NCBI RefSeq assembly: GCF_005484805.1
Contig: NZ_CP039432.1
Span: 4,278,001-4,342,000, forward strand
Origin: Rhodococcus sp. SGAir0479
Lineage (GTDB): Bacteria > Actinomycetota > Actinomycetes > Mycobacteriales > Mycobacteriaceae
Reading direction: 5' to 3'
Length of the DNA stretch: 64,000 bases
Shown here: positions 51,303 through 60,625 of the stretch, piece by piece
Layout of the letters: every line of letters starts with the position of its first letter
Position numbering within the stretch: the stretch's first letter is position 1
Translations under genes and position numbers: made by a program
The notes under the pieces: generated by a model
What the model saw: only the letters and a program-made list of their open reading frames with translations
What the model was told of the DNA's origin: nothing
Databases searched by the model: none

Positions 51303-52165
51303 AGATCGGAATCAGCTCGCCGATCGTGGCGTTGGCAGGTAAGCGTCCCGACTGGGAGGCCGCGGCCGGTCCCGCCGAACTCGTCCGGGTGGCGCGGGCC
51401 GCCGACCGGCTCGGCTACGAGTTCATGACGTGCGGGGACCACGTGGCGGTCCCGCCGGGGCTGCCGCGCGGAGAACGCTTCTACGACCCGCTGTCGACCT
51501 TCTCGTTCCTGGCGGGGCAGACGCGTCGGCTCCGGTTCCTGCCGTACGTGCTGGTGTTGCCGTTCTACCACCCGCTGGAGATCGCCAAACGGTACGGCAC
51601 GCTCGACCACCTCAGCGGCGGCCGACTGATCCTCGCGTTCGGGGTGGGGAACCTCGAGGAGGAGTTCGACATGCTCGGCGTTCCCTTCGAGGACCGCGGA
51701 CCGCGGGCCGACGACGCCCTCCGGGCGCTCCGGGCGGCGCTGTCCGGACGCACGGTGTCGTACGAGGGCCCGTACTACGCGTTCCGGGACATGGTCGTGG
51801 ACCCGCACGCCGCGCAGGCTCGGGTGCCGATGTGGATCGGCGGGCACAGCGAACGCGCGCTGCGCCGGGCAGTCACCCTCGCCGACGGTTGGGCTCCGGC
51901 GCCGCAGGCCTTCCGCGGACCCAGCCCCGAGTTGATGCGGCAGATGCTCGACCGGCACGAGCTGCCGGAGGACTTCGACGTCGTCTTCTCGCCGGGACAC
52001 CGTCTGGACCCCGTCGCCGAGCCCGGCCAGGTGGCGGAGGTGATCGACACCGCGGAGAAGGCGGGCGCCACCCAGATCAACCTGACGGTGCGGCACGAAT
52101 CGCTCGCGCAGTACCTGGAGCAGCTCGAGGCCTTCGCGGAGATCGCGGACCTCGACGTCCGGTAG
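51299..52165 (+). CDS. LLM-class F420-dependent oxidoreductase
   Basis: The 288-residue TIM-barrel protein has the luciferase-like pattern: 'GYEFMTCGDHVAVP', 'LRFLPYVLVLPFYHPLEIAK', 'RLILAFGVGNLEEEFDMLG' and 'VPMWIGGHSERALRRAV', the last being the phosphate-binding part. In Mycobacteriales these proteins usually use F420 rather than FMN. The substrate is unknown. The ATG is fixed by the four-base overlap with the SnoaL-like gene. Confidence 0.87.
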   Translation: MKIGISSPIVALAGKRPDWEAAAGPAELVRVARAADRLGYEFMTCGDHVAVPPGLPRGERFYDPLSTFSFLAGQTRRLRFLPYVLVLPFYHPLEIAKRYGTLDHLSGGRLILAFGVGNLEEEFDMLGVPFEDRGPRADDALRALRAALSGRTVSYEGPYYAFRDMVVDPHAAQARVPMWIGGHSERALRRAVTLADGWAPAPQAFRGPSPELMRQMLDRHELPEDFDVVFSPGHRLDPVAEPGQVAEVIDTAEKAGATQINLTVRHESLAQYLEQLEAFAEIADLDVR

Positions 52166-52253
52166 GGCCGGCGGGCTACGGGGTTTCGCCTCCCGGCGCG
52201 GCATCCGCTGGTTCCTCGTCCTCTGCGCTCGCTCGGGTGACGGTCCGGGATCG

Positions 52254-53084
52254 TCAGTCGGCCATGCCCTTTCGCCACGTCGGGTACAGCGGTTGCCAAC
52301 CGAGTGTGCGGGCCTTGGCGTTCGACGCACCCCGGCCGGGGCCGCGCGCCTTCCCGGTGGGTGCCTGCGCGCCCACCCAGCGGCAGAACGTCGGCAGCCA
52401 TTCGTCCGGTTCGGCCGGTTCGTCGTCGACGATGTTGACGATCCCGGCCGGCCAGTCCAGCGCGGCGACGGTGGGCGCCACCGTGTCCGCGACGTGCAGA
52501 AAGCTCTCGACTCCGTTGCCCTCGAACACCCCGTCGCGGGCGGCGCGACCGAAATCGCCGTCGGGGGAGTACCAGGTTCCGGGCCCGTACAGCTTGCCGT
52601 AGCGCAGGATCACGTGATCCGGGATCTCGGCCGACGTGTGCTCGAGGGCGACCACGCCCTCGACGGTGCGGGCACCCGGACCGGTCGCGGCGCGCAGCGG
52701 CACCGTCTCGTCGGCAAGCCCCACCCCGTCGGCGTACAACCACGCGATGCTCTGCGTCACCAGCCGCGGCACCCCGAACCGGCGCATGGCGTCCACCAGG
52801 TTGCGGGTGCCGACGATGCGCAGTTCCGCGTTGGCCTCGAGGTCGACGGCCGACAGATCGGTGAGCTGGTGGATCACCGCGTCCGGGCGCGCCTCGGCGA
52901 CGGCGTGTTCCACCGACGCCAGGTCGAAGGCGTCCATCCGGACCACCGTGGCGCCCGCATCGCGCAGTTCGGGCCGCGAATCGGGGTTGCGCGAGGTGCC
53001 CACGACGTGGTGGCCGCGGGCGATCAGTTCCCGGGTGAGCGGCAGCCCGACGACCCCCCCGGCGCCGGCGACGAGGATCCTCAT
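52254..53084 (-). CDS. NAD(P)-dependent epimerase/dehydratase family protein
   Basis: The 276-residue extended SDR has 'VAGAGGVVGLPL' for NAD(P), the D-x2-D-like 'MDAFDLASVE' and 'VTQSIAWLYA' before the catalytic region. The usual Y-x3-K is not clear, although 'ILRYGKLYGPGTWY' is present as the typical R-x2-x-x-Y-G-P block. It may be an NmrA-like or atypical reductase. The ATG is a good family start. It lies 59 bp before the Vsr gene's end on the same strand. Confidence 0.82.
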   Translation of the reverse strand: MRILVAGAGGVVGLPLTRELIARGHHVVGTSRNPDSRPELRDAGATVVRMDAFDLASVEHAVAEARPDAVIHQLTDLSAVDLEANAELRIVGTRNLVDAMRRFGVPRLVTQSIAWLYADGVGLADETVPLRAATGPGARTVEGVVALEHTSAEIPDHVILRYGKLYGPGTWYSPDGDFGRAARDGVFEGNGVESFLHVADTVAPTVAALDWPAGIVNIVDDEPAEPDEWLPTFCRWVGAQAPTGKARGPGRGASNAKARTLGWQPLYPTWRKGMAD

Positions 53085-53143
53085 GGCACGAGCCTAGGAA
53101 AAAGCCACCGACCGCGCCGGATCCGCGGCCGATTCGAGACCGA

Positions 53144-53557
53144 TCACACCGCGCCGAGCGCGACCTGCACCCGATCCGCCGCCTCCGCCGGATTTTCGTG
53201 TTCCCAGATCCGCACCACCGTCCACCCCGCGGCCACGAGCCGGGCGTCGGTGTCGCGGTCGCGAACGACGTTGGCCGCCAACTTGTCCGCCCACCACTGG
53301 GCGTTGTTCTTGGGCGCGGTCGCGTGCTGCGGGCAGCTGTGCCAGAAGCAGCCGTCGACGTAGACCGCGACATGTTTGCGGGGGAACACCAGGTCGGCGC
53401 GGCGCCGCAACCCCGGCAGCGGCGCGCGATCGACGAAGAACCGAGCGCCGCGGCGGTGCAGTTCGCGGCGCAGCGCCACCTCCGGGGCGGTGTCGCGGCG
53501 GCGTTGCGCCCGCATCCGGGCGCTGGTGAGCGGATCGGTCGACGGCATCGTCACCAT
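53144..53557 (-). CDS. vsr: Very short patch repair endonuclease Vsr
   Basis: The 137-residue protein has the Vsr fold landmarks: 'RMRAQRRRDTAPEVALRREL', 'ADLVFPRKHVAVYVDGCFWH' with the catalytic Asp, then 'SCPQH' and 'WTVVRIWEHE'. Vsr nicks next to the T of T:G mismatches that arise when 5-methylcytosine is deaminated. It follows the cytosine methyltransferase gene by 37 bp, the usual pairing, and so guards against mutation at the methylated sites. The start at ATG 53557 gives the normal length; an internal ATG three codons in is also possible. Confidence 0.92.
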   Translation of the reverse strand: MVTMPSTDPLTSARMRAQRRRDTAPEVALRRELHRRGARFFVDRAPLPGLRRRADLVFPRKHVAVYVDGCFWHSCPQHATAPKNNAQWWADKLAANVVRDRDTDARLVAAGWTVVRIWEHENPAEAADRVQVALGAV

Positions 53558-53594
53558 CCTGGCACCGGTCGCGGGCGTCTGCTCCGCGGCAGGG

Positions 53595-54758
53595 TCAGGC
53601 GGCCGCCTCGGGGTAGCCGCCCATCCGGTCGAGGTGGCTCTCGACGTCGTCGAGGAAGCCGGGCACGAACCGGAGGCTGCCGGTGCGGGCCCGCTTGAGG
53701 AAGCCGGCGGTGGCGCGGGCGGACAGCAACTGCGAGTGCTCGAGGAACCCGCTGAGGTCCTCGTACGGGTGCTGCACCGGCCACTGCGATTCGTGCACCC
53801 GGAACGCCTGCCGGTCCCGGCCCCACGCCGCGCTCGGCCACGCGTCGCCCGGCTTCAGCGGCGTCTCGTGGTCGCGGCTGTAGGGCAGGCGGTCGGTCAA
53901 CCGGCCACCGACCCACTCGGCCATCCGCACGCTCACCGCGTTGCCGACCAGCCGCCAGCGATGGCCGTTGCGGATTCCCTTGAGCTGCGTGGCCGGGGCC
54001 GTCCAGTCCGGATCGAACCCCTGCAGGCGCTCGGCGTCCAGCAGTCCGGGGGTGACGATCTCGCCCGACGGCAGTCGGACCGCCGGTGGCGAGGCGATGC
54101 CCACGGTGGAACCGCCCTTGAGGGTCGGGACCGCGTTGACCGCCCAGCCCAGCCCGCGGATGCCCTCAGTCCAGTAGAAGCCGCACGGGAACTGGGACGG
54201 ATCGCCCTCGACGGGGACGCCCGCGTCCTGCCCGAACAGCACCTCGCGCGGGTCGTCGGTGCGCGAGGCCAGCATCAGCACCCGCTGGCGCCGCTGCGGC
54301 AGACCGAATGCACGCGCGTCCACCACCCGGTACGCCCACGTGTAGCCGAGGTCCTCGAGCGCGTCGGTGATGTGCCGCATCGCGGCGCCCCGCCCGAGCT
54401 GCAGCATGAACGGCACGTTCTCGATCAGCAGCCAGCGCGGACCCTTCTTGCGCTTGACCAGGCGGAACACCTCGTCCACCAGCCCCGATCGGGCGCCGGT
54501 GATGCCCGCCGTCCGGCCGGCCTGGGACAGGTCCTGACACGGGAACCCGGCGGCCACCAGCTCGGTGCGCTGCGGCAGCGACCGCAGCCGGGTGACGTCA
54601 CCGTGCAGCTCGACGTCCGCGAACCGGGTGCGCAGGACCTGCTGGGCGCCGGGGTCGATCTCGCACAGCAGCTCGGTCTCCCAGCCGTGACTGCGCAGGC
54701 CCAACTCCACCCCGCCGATGCCGGCGAACAGCCCCACCATGTTCCCCGTCGACGTCAC
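53595..54758 (-). CDS. dcm: DNA (cytosine-5)-methyltransferase
   Basis: The 387-residue protein has motif I 'GLFAGIGGVELGL', motif IV 'AAGFPCQDLSQAG' with the catalytic Cys, motif VI 'IENVPFML', motif VIII 'QRRQRVLML' and motif X 'GNAVSVRMAEWVG'. It methylates C5 of cytosine in a specific site that cannot be read from sequence. No restriction endonuclease gene adjoins it, only Vsr, so it looks like an orphan methyltransferase. The GTG start follows AGGAAGG; the longer ATG- or TTG-like starts upstream are weaker. Confidence 0.9.
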   Translation of the reverse strand: MTSTGNMVGLFAGIGGVELGLRSHGWETELLCEIDPGAQQVLRTRFADVELHGDVTRLRSLPQRTELVAAGFPCQDLSQAGRTAGITGARSGLVDEVFRLVKRKKGPRWLLIENVPFMLQLGRGAAMRHITDALEDLGYTWAYRVVDARAFGLPQRRQRVLMLASRTDDPREVLFGQDAGVPVEGDPSQFPCGFYWTEGIRGLGWAVNAVPTLKGGSTVGIASPPAVRLPSGEIVTPGLLDAERLQGFDPDWTAPATQLKGIRNGHRWRLVGNAVSVRMAEWVGGRLTDRLPYSRDHETPLKPGDAWPSAAWGRDRQAFRVHESQWPVQHPYEDLSGFLEHSQLLSARATAGFLKRARTGSLRFVPGFLDDVESHLDRMGGYPEAAA

Positions 54759-54909
54759 GGCACCCTTCCTCACGCGCAAATACCAGGAGCACGTTACTCG
54801 AGTCCTCCGACGGAGCCCGAGTCACACTCGGTGGGGTTCGCCTCGGGCGGGGCACGGAACGAGACGCTCGGCCGGACGAGCCGGCCGAGCGTCTGCGGGG
54901 AACGGGTGG

Positions 54910-57402
54910 TCAGGTCTCCGACGACGCCTTCTCCGGCTCGCTCGGCTCGGTGGGCAGCGAGCCCTCGGCACCGTTGTGGTGCACGACACCAAGTTCGAGC
55001 CCGGCGCCGTCGATCGCGACGCGGACGGTGTCCTCCGGTTCGAGTTCACCCGACAACAGCAGGCCGGCGAGCCGGTTGTCGAGTTCCTTCTGGATGGTGC
55101 GGCGCAGCGGCCGGGCGCCGAACTCCGGTTGATAGCCCTTCTCGGCGAGCCAGTCGACCGCGTCGTCGGTGATGTCGAGCTCGACGTTCTGGGCGTGCAG
55201 CTGCCGGCGGGTGCCGTCGAGGATCAGTTCGATGATCTGTCGCAGTTCCGTCTGGTCGAGCCGGTGGAAGACGATCGTCTCGTCGATCCGGTTGAGGAAC
55301 TCGGGCCGGAAGTGCGAGCGCAACCGCTCCATCAGTGTCGGCACCAGGTCATCGACCTCGTCGCCCTTGGTGCCGAGGATGAGGTCGGAACCGATGTTGC
55401 TGGTGAGGATCACGATGGTGTTCTTGAAATCGACGGTGCGGCCCTGCGCGTCGGTGACCCGGCCGTCGTCGAGGAGCTGCAGCAGCACGTTGAACACGTC
55501 GGGGTGAGCCTTCTCGACCTCGTCGAACAGCACCACCGAGTACGGCTGCCGCCGCACCTTGTCGGTGAGTTGGCCGGCCTCCTCGTAGCCGACGTATCCG
55601 GGTGGCGCCCCGACCAGCCGGGAGACGGTGTGCTTCTCCTGGAACTCGCTCATGTCGAAGCGGATCATCCGGTTCTCGTCGCCGAACACCGCCTCCGCCA
55701 ACGCCTTCGCGGTCTCGGTCTTGCCGACCCCCGTGGGCCCCAGGAACAGGAAGGAGCCGATGGGGCGGTCCGGGTCGGAGAGCCCCGCGCGGGACCGGCG
55801 CACCGCCTCGGCCACCGCGGTCACCGCCTCGTTCTGCCCGATCACCCGGGCGTGCAGGACGTCCTCGAGCCTCATGAGGCGCTCGCGTTCCTCGGAGGTC
55901 AAGTCCGCCACCGGGATTCCGGTCTGCCGGGACACCACGTGCGCGATGTCCTCGACGGTCACCTCGGGGGTGGTCTCCTCGGCGGTCTCGCCCAGACGTT
56001 CCTCGGCCTCGGTGATCTGTCGCTTGAGGGCGTCGGCGCGCTCGTAGTCCTCCTGCCCCACGGCGGAGTCCTTCTCCCGCTTGAGTCGGGCGATCTCCTC
56101 CTCGGCGGTGCGGGTGTCGAGGTCGGGGGTGCGGGTGCGCAGCCGTACCCGGGCGCCGGCCTGGTCGACGAGGTCGATCGCCTTGTCCGGCATGAACCGG
56201 TCGGTGATGTAGCGGTCGGACAGTTCGGCGGCCGCCACCAGCGCCTCGTCGGTGTAGTGCACCTGGTGGTGGGCCTCGTAGCTGTCGACCAGCCCGCGCA
56301 GGATCTCGATCGTGTCGTCGACGGACGGTTCGGCCACCAGCACCGGCTGGAAGCGGCGCTCGAGCGCGGCGTCCTTCTCGATGTGCTTGCGGTACTCGTC
56401 GATGGTGGTCGCGCCGATGGCGTGCAGTTCGCCGCGGGCCAGCGCGGGCTTGAGCAGGTTGCCGGCGTCCATCGCGCCCTCCCCGCCGGCGCCGGCGCCG
56501 ACGATGGTGTGCAGCTCGTCGATGAACAGCACCAGTTCGTCGGAGTGCGCCTTGACCTCGTCGAGGATCTTCGTCAGCCGCTCCTCGAACTCGCCCCGGT
56601 ACTTGGTGCCGGCGACGAGCGAACCCACGTCGAGCGCGACGACGCGGCGGTCGGTGAGCGTCGACGGCACGTCGTTGTTGACGATGCGTTGCGCGAGACC
56701 CTCGACGATCGCGGTCTTGCCGACGCCCGGATCGCCGATGAGAACCGGATTGTTCTTGCGGCGCCGGGAGAGGATCTCGATGGTCTGCTCCACCTCGGTG
56801 GCACGGCCGACGACGGGGTCGATGTTGCCGGCGCGGGCCTCGGCGGTGAGGTCGCGGCCGTACTCGTCGAGCGTCGGGGTAGAACTCGGCGGGCTGGCGG
56901 CCTTCTCACCCTCGATGGTGGCCCCCAGCAGCGCCTTGCCGGCGGGGCTCTCGGAGTTCGCGGCGATGCCGATGAGGATGTGTTCGGGACCGATGTAACT
57001 GCTGCCGGACTCGCTCGCCTGCTGCTGCGCGGTGCGCAGCGCCCGCTTGGCGGCCGGGCTGAGGCTGGGCGAACCGGGAGTGGTCTTGGGGGTGCCGTGC
57101 TTGTCCAGGTGCGCGGCCATCTTCGAGGCCACCTCGTCCGGATCCAGATTGATGCTGGTGAGCACGCCGCGCGTGGGATCGTTCTGCGCCGCCGCGTACA
57201 GCAGGTGTTCGGGGGTGATCTCGCTGTTGCCCCACTCGGTGGCGGCGTCGCGGGCCGTGGCGATCAGCCGGCGGGCACCGTCGTTGAGCAGACGCCCCAG
57301 ATCGACCCGCTGGACCGGGGGTTGGGACGACAGCCCCGATCCGAAGAACCTGGCGAAAATGTCATCGAAGGGACTGTCCATACGACCCCAACCTTCGGTC
57401 AT
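54910..57402 (-). CDS. ClpC/ClpB-type AAA+ unfoldase
   Basis: The 830-residue protein has Clp N-domain repeats (about 30-170), AAA1 with Walker A 'GDPGVGKT', a short coiled middle segment ('[17 protein letters not shown]'), and AAA2 with 'GPTGVGKTE'. The middle domain is short as in ClpC, not long as in ClpB. The loop after 'TSNIGSDL' lacks the V-G-(L/F)-G-F tripeptide by which ClpC docks on ClpP. It may therefore work without ClpP as a disaggregase. The ATG at 57402 follows GGAGG by seven bases. The N-terminus 'DDIFARFFG' is typical of an actinobacterial group. Confidence 0.85.
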   Translation of the reverse strand: MTEGWGRMDSPFDDIFARFFGSGLSSQPPVQRVDLGRLLNDGARRLIATARDAATEWGNSEITPEHLLYAAAQNDPTRGVLTSINLDPDEVASKMAAHLDKHGTPKTTPGSPSLSPAAKRALRTAQQQASESGSSYIGPEHILIGIAANSESPAGKALLGATIEGEKAASPPSSTPTLDEYGRDLTAEARAGNIDPVVGRATEVEQTIEILSRRRKNNPVLIGDPGVGKTAIVEGLAQRIVNNDVPSTLTDRRVVALDVGSLVAGTKYRGEFEERLTKILDEVKAHSDELVLFIDELHTIVGAGAGGEGAMDAGNLLKPALARGELHAIGATTIDEYRKHIEKDAALERRFQPVLVAEPSVDDTIEILRGLVDSYEAHHQVHYTDEALVAAAELSDRYITDRFMPDKAIDLVDQAGARVRLRTRTPDLDTRTAEEEIARLKREKDSAVGQEDYERADALKRQITEAEERLGETAEETTPEVTVEDIAHVVSRQTGIPVADLTSEERERLMRLEDVLHARVIGQNEAVTAVAEAVRRSRAGLSDPDRPIGSFLFLGPTGVGKTETAKALAEAVFGDENRMIRFDMSEFQEKHTVSRLVGAPPGYVGYEEAGQLTDKVRRQPYSVVLFDEVEKAHPDVFNVLLQLLDDGRVTDAQGRTVDFKNTIVILTSNIGSDLILGTKGDEVDDLVPTLMERLRSHFRPEFLNRIDETIVFHRLDQTELRQIIELILDGTRRQLHAQNVELDITDDAVDWLAEKGYQPEFGARPLRRTIQKELDNRLAGLLLSGELEPEDTVRVAIDGAGLELGVVHHNGAEGSLPTEPSEPEKASSET

Positions 57403-57566
57403 GTCCTATCCTCCAAATCTCTGGATTCAGCAATCTGGTTCGGACTCGTCCGCACAGGTCGAACGGACTTCACTCAACCTTGCGACCGCGGCGGGGGAAA
57501 GTAAAGGGTGCTCGGGTCCGGACCGCGGCACGCGCCGCCAACCTCGTCCGAAAGGGTTTGTGCCGC

Positions 57567-58628
57567 ATGAAGACCGAGCCCGCACTCGTCGACCGCCTGG
57601 CCGTACCCCGGAATCCGCGACTGCTGCGGGACGCCCAGGCGAGCGCCCTGGTCGAGGCATTCGTCGTCATCGGGATCCTCACCATCCTCGTCACCCGGGC
57701 CTATCTGCACGCCACCGGCTACCCGCAGGTCGGTGGATCGACGCTGCACATCGCGCACGCCCTGTGGGGCGGGCTGGGCATGGTGGTGGCGCTGGTGATC
57801 GTGTTCTCCTTCCTCGGCGCGCTGCCCCGGATGGTCGCGGTGGTCGCCGGCGGGATCGGGTTCGGGCTGTTCCTCGACGAGGTCGGCAAGTTCGTGACCA
57901 AGACCAACGACTACTTCTTCCAGCCGTCGGTCGCGATCATGTACGTGGTGGTCGTGGCGCTGCTGCTGCTCAACCGGTGGCTGCACGACGTGCGGCAGCA
58001 GACCACCGCGGAGGATCTCCTCAACGCCGCCAGCACCGCCGCCGACGGACTGGTGCACGGCCTGACCGTGCACCGGCGGGCCCAGGCGATGCGGCAGCTG
58101 CGGCGGGCGGCCGCGGCGGGCGTCGATCCGCAGGCGATCGCGGGCGTCGAGGAACTGCTGGCCCGGTGCGCGCCGCGCCGCAGCGGGCGGATCGACGGCG
58201 CGGGCGGGTGGCTGCGGGTGCGGCTCTCGCGGGTGTTCGACGGCCCCCGCGCGCTGTGGGTCGCGGCGGTCGCGCTGGCGCTGTTCTCCACCGCCGGGGT
58301 GGTGGGTGCGGTGGTGACGCTGGCCGACGACCTGGCGGGCGGCACCGGCACCGACATCACGACGATCGGCCAGATGTGCGGCTCGGCGATCGCCTTCGTG
58401 CTGTGCTGGGTGGCGATCGCCCGGCTGCGGACCGGAAGCATCTGGCCCGTGCGGATGCTGCGGGTGGCCGCCCTGGTGACGATTCTGCTCACCGAGGTGT
58501 TCAACTTCGTCGCCGAGGAGTTCGGCGCGCTCGTCAACGTCGCCGTCGGGCTGTCCGCGCTGGTGGTGTTCTCCCGCCGCATCGTGGTGCTCGAACGCGC
58601 CGACGCACCGGTCGAAATGTCCGAATGA
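57567..58628 (+). CDS. Polytopic membrane protein of unknown function
   Basis: The 353-residue product has about seven hydrophobic helices (near 28-48, 60-80, 85-105, 115-135, 225-245, 260-280, 295-325) with a basic, helical soluble region between the fourth and fifth ('VHRRAQAMRQLRRAAAAG'). I recognise no named family. The ATG follows GAAAGGG. The gene is divergent from the Clp unfoldase, with 164 bp between, and its end overlaps a possible ATG of the next gene. Confidence 0.75.
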   Translation: MKTEPALVDRLAVPRNPRLLRDAQASALVEAFVVIGILTILVTRAYLHATGYPQVGGSTLHIAHALWGGLGMVVALVIVFSFLGALPRMVAVVAGGIGFGLFLDEVGKFVTKTNDYFFQPSVAIMYVVVVALLLLNRWLHDVRQQTTAEDLLNAASTAADGLVHGLTVHRRAQAMRQLRRAAAAGVDPQAIAGVEELLARCAPRRSGRIDGAGGWLRVRLSRVFDGPRALWVAAVALALFSTAGVVGAVVTLADDLAGGTGTDITTIGQMCGSAIAFVLCWVAIARLRTGSIWPVRMLRVAALVTILLTEVFNFVAEEFGALVNVAVGLSALVVFSRRIVVLERADAPVEMSE

Positions 58629-58683
58629 CGACCCGCCCGAGACAATCCCGCCCGCCCAACACGCCCGGACCCCGTTCGTCGCT

Positions 58684-58696
58684 TACCGTAGAGACC
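58684..58696 (+). promoter_or_regulatory. -10 box of the glycolipid-binding protein gene
   Basis: TACCGT (58684-58689) lies seven bases before the GTG at 58697, matching the leaderless pattern seen at other genes here. It falls inside the alternative upstream reading of the same gene. Confidence 0.35.
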
Positions 58697-59281
58697 GTGA
58701 GCATCCCGAGCATCGCGTCGCCCTGGCCTGCCGTTCTCACGTGGCGCGCGCACAGCGCGCCCCGCATGGAGTCGGTACGCGTACAGGTGAGCGGTAACCG
58801 GATCAAGGCGGCCGGACGCATCATCGGCGGCCAGTGCCCCGAGCACCCCGCCTTCAGTGCCTCCTACGACCTCGTCACCGACGAGGCCGGTGTCACCCGG
58901 CGGCTGTCCCTGCGGACCGCGCTCGCGACCGGCGAGCGGCAGATGTCGATCAGCCGCGACGAGGAGGGCGTCTGGATGGTCGAGGCCGGGACCACGCACC
59001 TGCGGTCCGGTTTCGCGGGCGCCAAGGACGTCGACGTCGTGCTCAGCCCGTTCTTCAACGCGCTGCCGATCCGCCGATACGGCATGCAGCACGAGTCCGA
59101 GGACATCCAGGTGCCGGTCGTGTACGTCAACCTGCCGGACCTGGCCGTGCAGGAGGCGTCCCTGACCTACAGCAGCGGCGCCGACGGCATCCACGTGCTC
59201 TCGCCGGTGTCGTCGTCGTCCATCACGGTCGACGCGGACGGGTTCGTGCTCGACTACCCCGGGCTGGCCGAGCGGATCTGA
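58697..59281 (+). CDS. Putative glycolipid-binding domain protein (PF06475-like)
   Basis: The 194-residue protein consists of beta strands with the family pattern 'WPAVLTWRAHSAPRMESVRV', 'ASYDLVTDEAGVTRRLSLR', 'VDVVLSPFFNALPIRR' and 'VPVVYVNLPDLAV'. Related domains are annotated as glycolipid-binding, which fits a host rich in surface glycolipids, but the ligand is unknown. I use the GTG at 58697 because it gives the usual family length and lies after a TACCGT box. An ATG at 58625 that overlaps the preceding stop (ATGA) would add 24 residues and remains possible. Confidence 0.75.
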   Translation: MSIPSIASPWPAVLTWRAHSAPRMESVRVQVSGNRIKAAGRIIGGQCPEHPAFSASYDLVTDEAGVTRRLSLRTALATGERQMSISRDEEGVWMVEAGTTHLRSGFAGAKDVDVVLSPFFNALPIRRYGMQHESEDIQVPVVYVNLPDLAVQEASLTYSSGADGIHVLSPVSSSSITVDADGFVLDYPGLAERI

Positions 59282-59287
59282 ACGGCC

Positions 59288-60625
59288 TCAGCCCACGGCG
59301 AGCGCGGCGGCGAGCGCCGCGGACTCGGCCGGGTGCGAGCCGTGCCCGCCCGCGGTGGTCGGCAGCCCGATCACCTGGACGCCCACGGGCGCGCCGTCGT
59401 CGATCCGGACCGGCACCGAGATCGCCGGGACACCGAGCGCGTTGAACGGAATGCACATGCGCAGCAACGGCGTCCGGGCCACCGCCGGGTCGGGGGAGAG
59501 GGCGTCGGCCTGCGTGACCGCCCGCAGCGGAGTGGTCGCGGTGAGCAGCAGGTCCAGGCCCAGGTCGCCGCGCAGTCGTGAAAGCGCCTGACGGCGAAGA
59601 CGTTCGACGGTGCGGACGGCGTGCACGTAGTCGACCGCGGGGCGGTCCCGCTGCGCGGCCAGCAGTGCCGCCGTCGGCGGCTGGTACCGCTCGGGCGTCG
59701 ACTCGAACCACCGCCGGTGCGTCTCGTACGCCTCCGACCCGGTGATCACCGGGTATGCCGCGAGGAACTGTTCGGTCTCGGGGAGTTCGACGTCGACCAC
59801 GTCGGCGCCGGCGTCGCCGAGCGCGCGGGCGGCGGTGTCGACGGCGGCCGCGATCGCGGGGTCGACGGCGTCCCAGTTCTCGCCGCGCAGCCGTCCCACC
59901 CGCAGGCCCGCGACGGGGGTGCGCACGTGCGCGATGCCGGGGAGCGCGCCCCACGCCAACGACACGTCCAACACGTCGGCGGCCAGCAGCCCCACGTGGT
60001 CGAACGTGGTCGAGAGCGGGAAGATGCCCGACGTCGGCAGCGCCGCGAAGCTGGGCTTCATCCCCACCACCCCGCACAGGGCGGCGGGAGTGCGTGCGCT
60101 GCAGCCGGTGTCGGTGCCGAGCGCGACCGGCACGACGCCGCGGGCGACCAGCGCCGCCGCACCCGAGGACGAGCCACCGGTGACCAGGCCGGGATCGTGC
60201 GGGTGCGCGGCCGGACCGGAGGCGTTGACCGCGCCCGTCGGCCCGTACGCGAACTCGTGCAGGTGGGACTTGGCGACGACGATCGCGCCCGCTTCCCGCA
60301 ACCTCGCGACGATCCGGGCGTCGGCGGCGGCGGGCGGGGCGTCGGCGAGCACGGCGCTGCCGCATCGCGTCGGCATCCCGGCGACGTCGATGTTGTCCTT
60401 GACCGCGACCGCGACGCCGTGCAGCGGACCGATCCAGTCGCCGGCCGCGATCGCCGCGTCGGCGCGGGCGGCGGCCTCGAGTGCGGCGGTGTCGTCGCGG
60501 GCCGCGACCAGGTTCTCCCACGGAGTGCCCAGCAGCCCGTCGAGCGCGTCGAGCGTCGTGCGGATGTGCTCGGTGGCCGTCGTCTCCCGCTTGGCCAGCG
60601 CCTCGGCGACGTCGCGCAGACTCAC
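59288..60625 (-). CDS. Amidase (amidase-signature family)
   Basis: The 445-residue protein has the amidase-signature triad: the Lys in 'VAVAVKDNIDVAGMP', the cis-Ser in 'TGGSSSGAAALVARG' and the nucleophile Ser in 'GTDTGCSARTPAALCG'. The G-C-S replaces the more common G-G-S, a small change that keeps the nucleophile. The substrate is unknown; these enzymes hydrolyse amides or act on aromatic acid amides. The GTG start overlaps the prephenate dehydrogenase stop by four bases (GTGA), so they are co-translated. Confidence 0.9.
   Translation of the reverse strand: MSLRDVAEALAKRETTATEHIRTTLDALDGLLGTPWENLVAARDDTAALEAAARADAAIAAGDWIGPLHGVAVAVKDNIDVAGMPTRCGSAVLADAPPAAADARIVARLREAGAIVVAKSHLHEFAYGPTGAVNASGPAAHPHDPGLVTGGSSSGAAALVARGVVPVALGTDTGCSARTPAALCGVVGMKPSFAALPTSGIFPLSTTFDHVGLLAADVLDVSLAWGALPGIAHVRTPVAGLRVGRLRGENWDAVDPAIAAAVDTAARALGDAGADVVDVELPETEQFLAAYPVITGSEAYETHRRWFESTPERYQPPTAALLAAQRDRPAVDYVHAVRTVERLRRQALSRLRGDLGLDLLLTATTPLRAVTQADALSPDPAVARTPLLRMCIPFNALGVPAISVPVRIDDGAPVGVQVIGLPTTAGGHGSHPAESAALAAALAVG

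Noticed and set aside
53094-54800. A full restriction-modification system
   Set aside because: Only the methyltransferase and Vsr are present; flanking genes are an epimerase and a Clp unfoldase, not an endonuclease.
54718-57504. A 928-codon plus-strand frame opposite the Clp unfoldase
   Set aside because: The minus strand has complete AAA+ motifs in order; the antisense frame has none.
57403-57566. HspR or ClgR operator upstream of the Clp gene
   Set aside because: No CTTGAGT-N7-ACTCAAG or ClgR-like palindrome could be matched convincingly.
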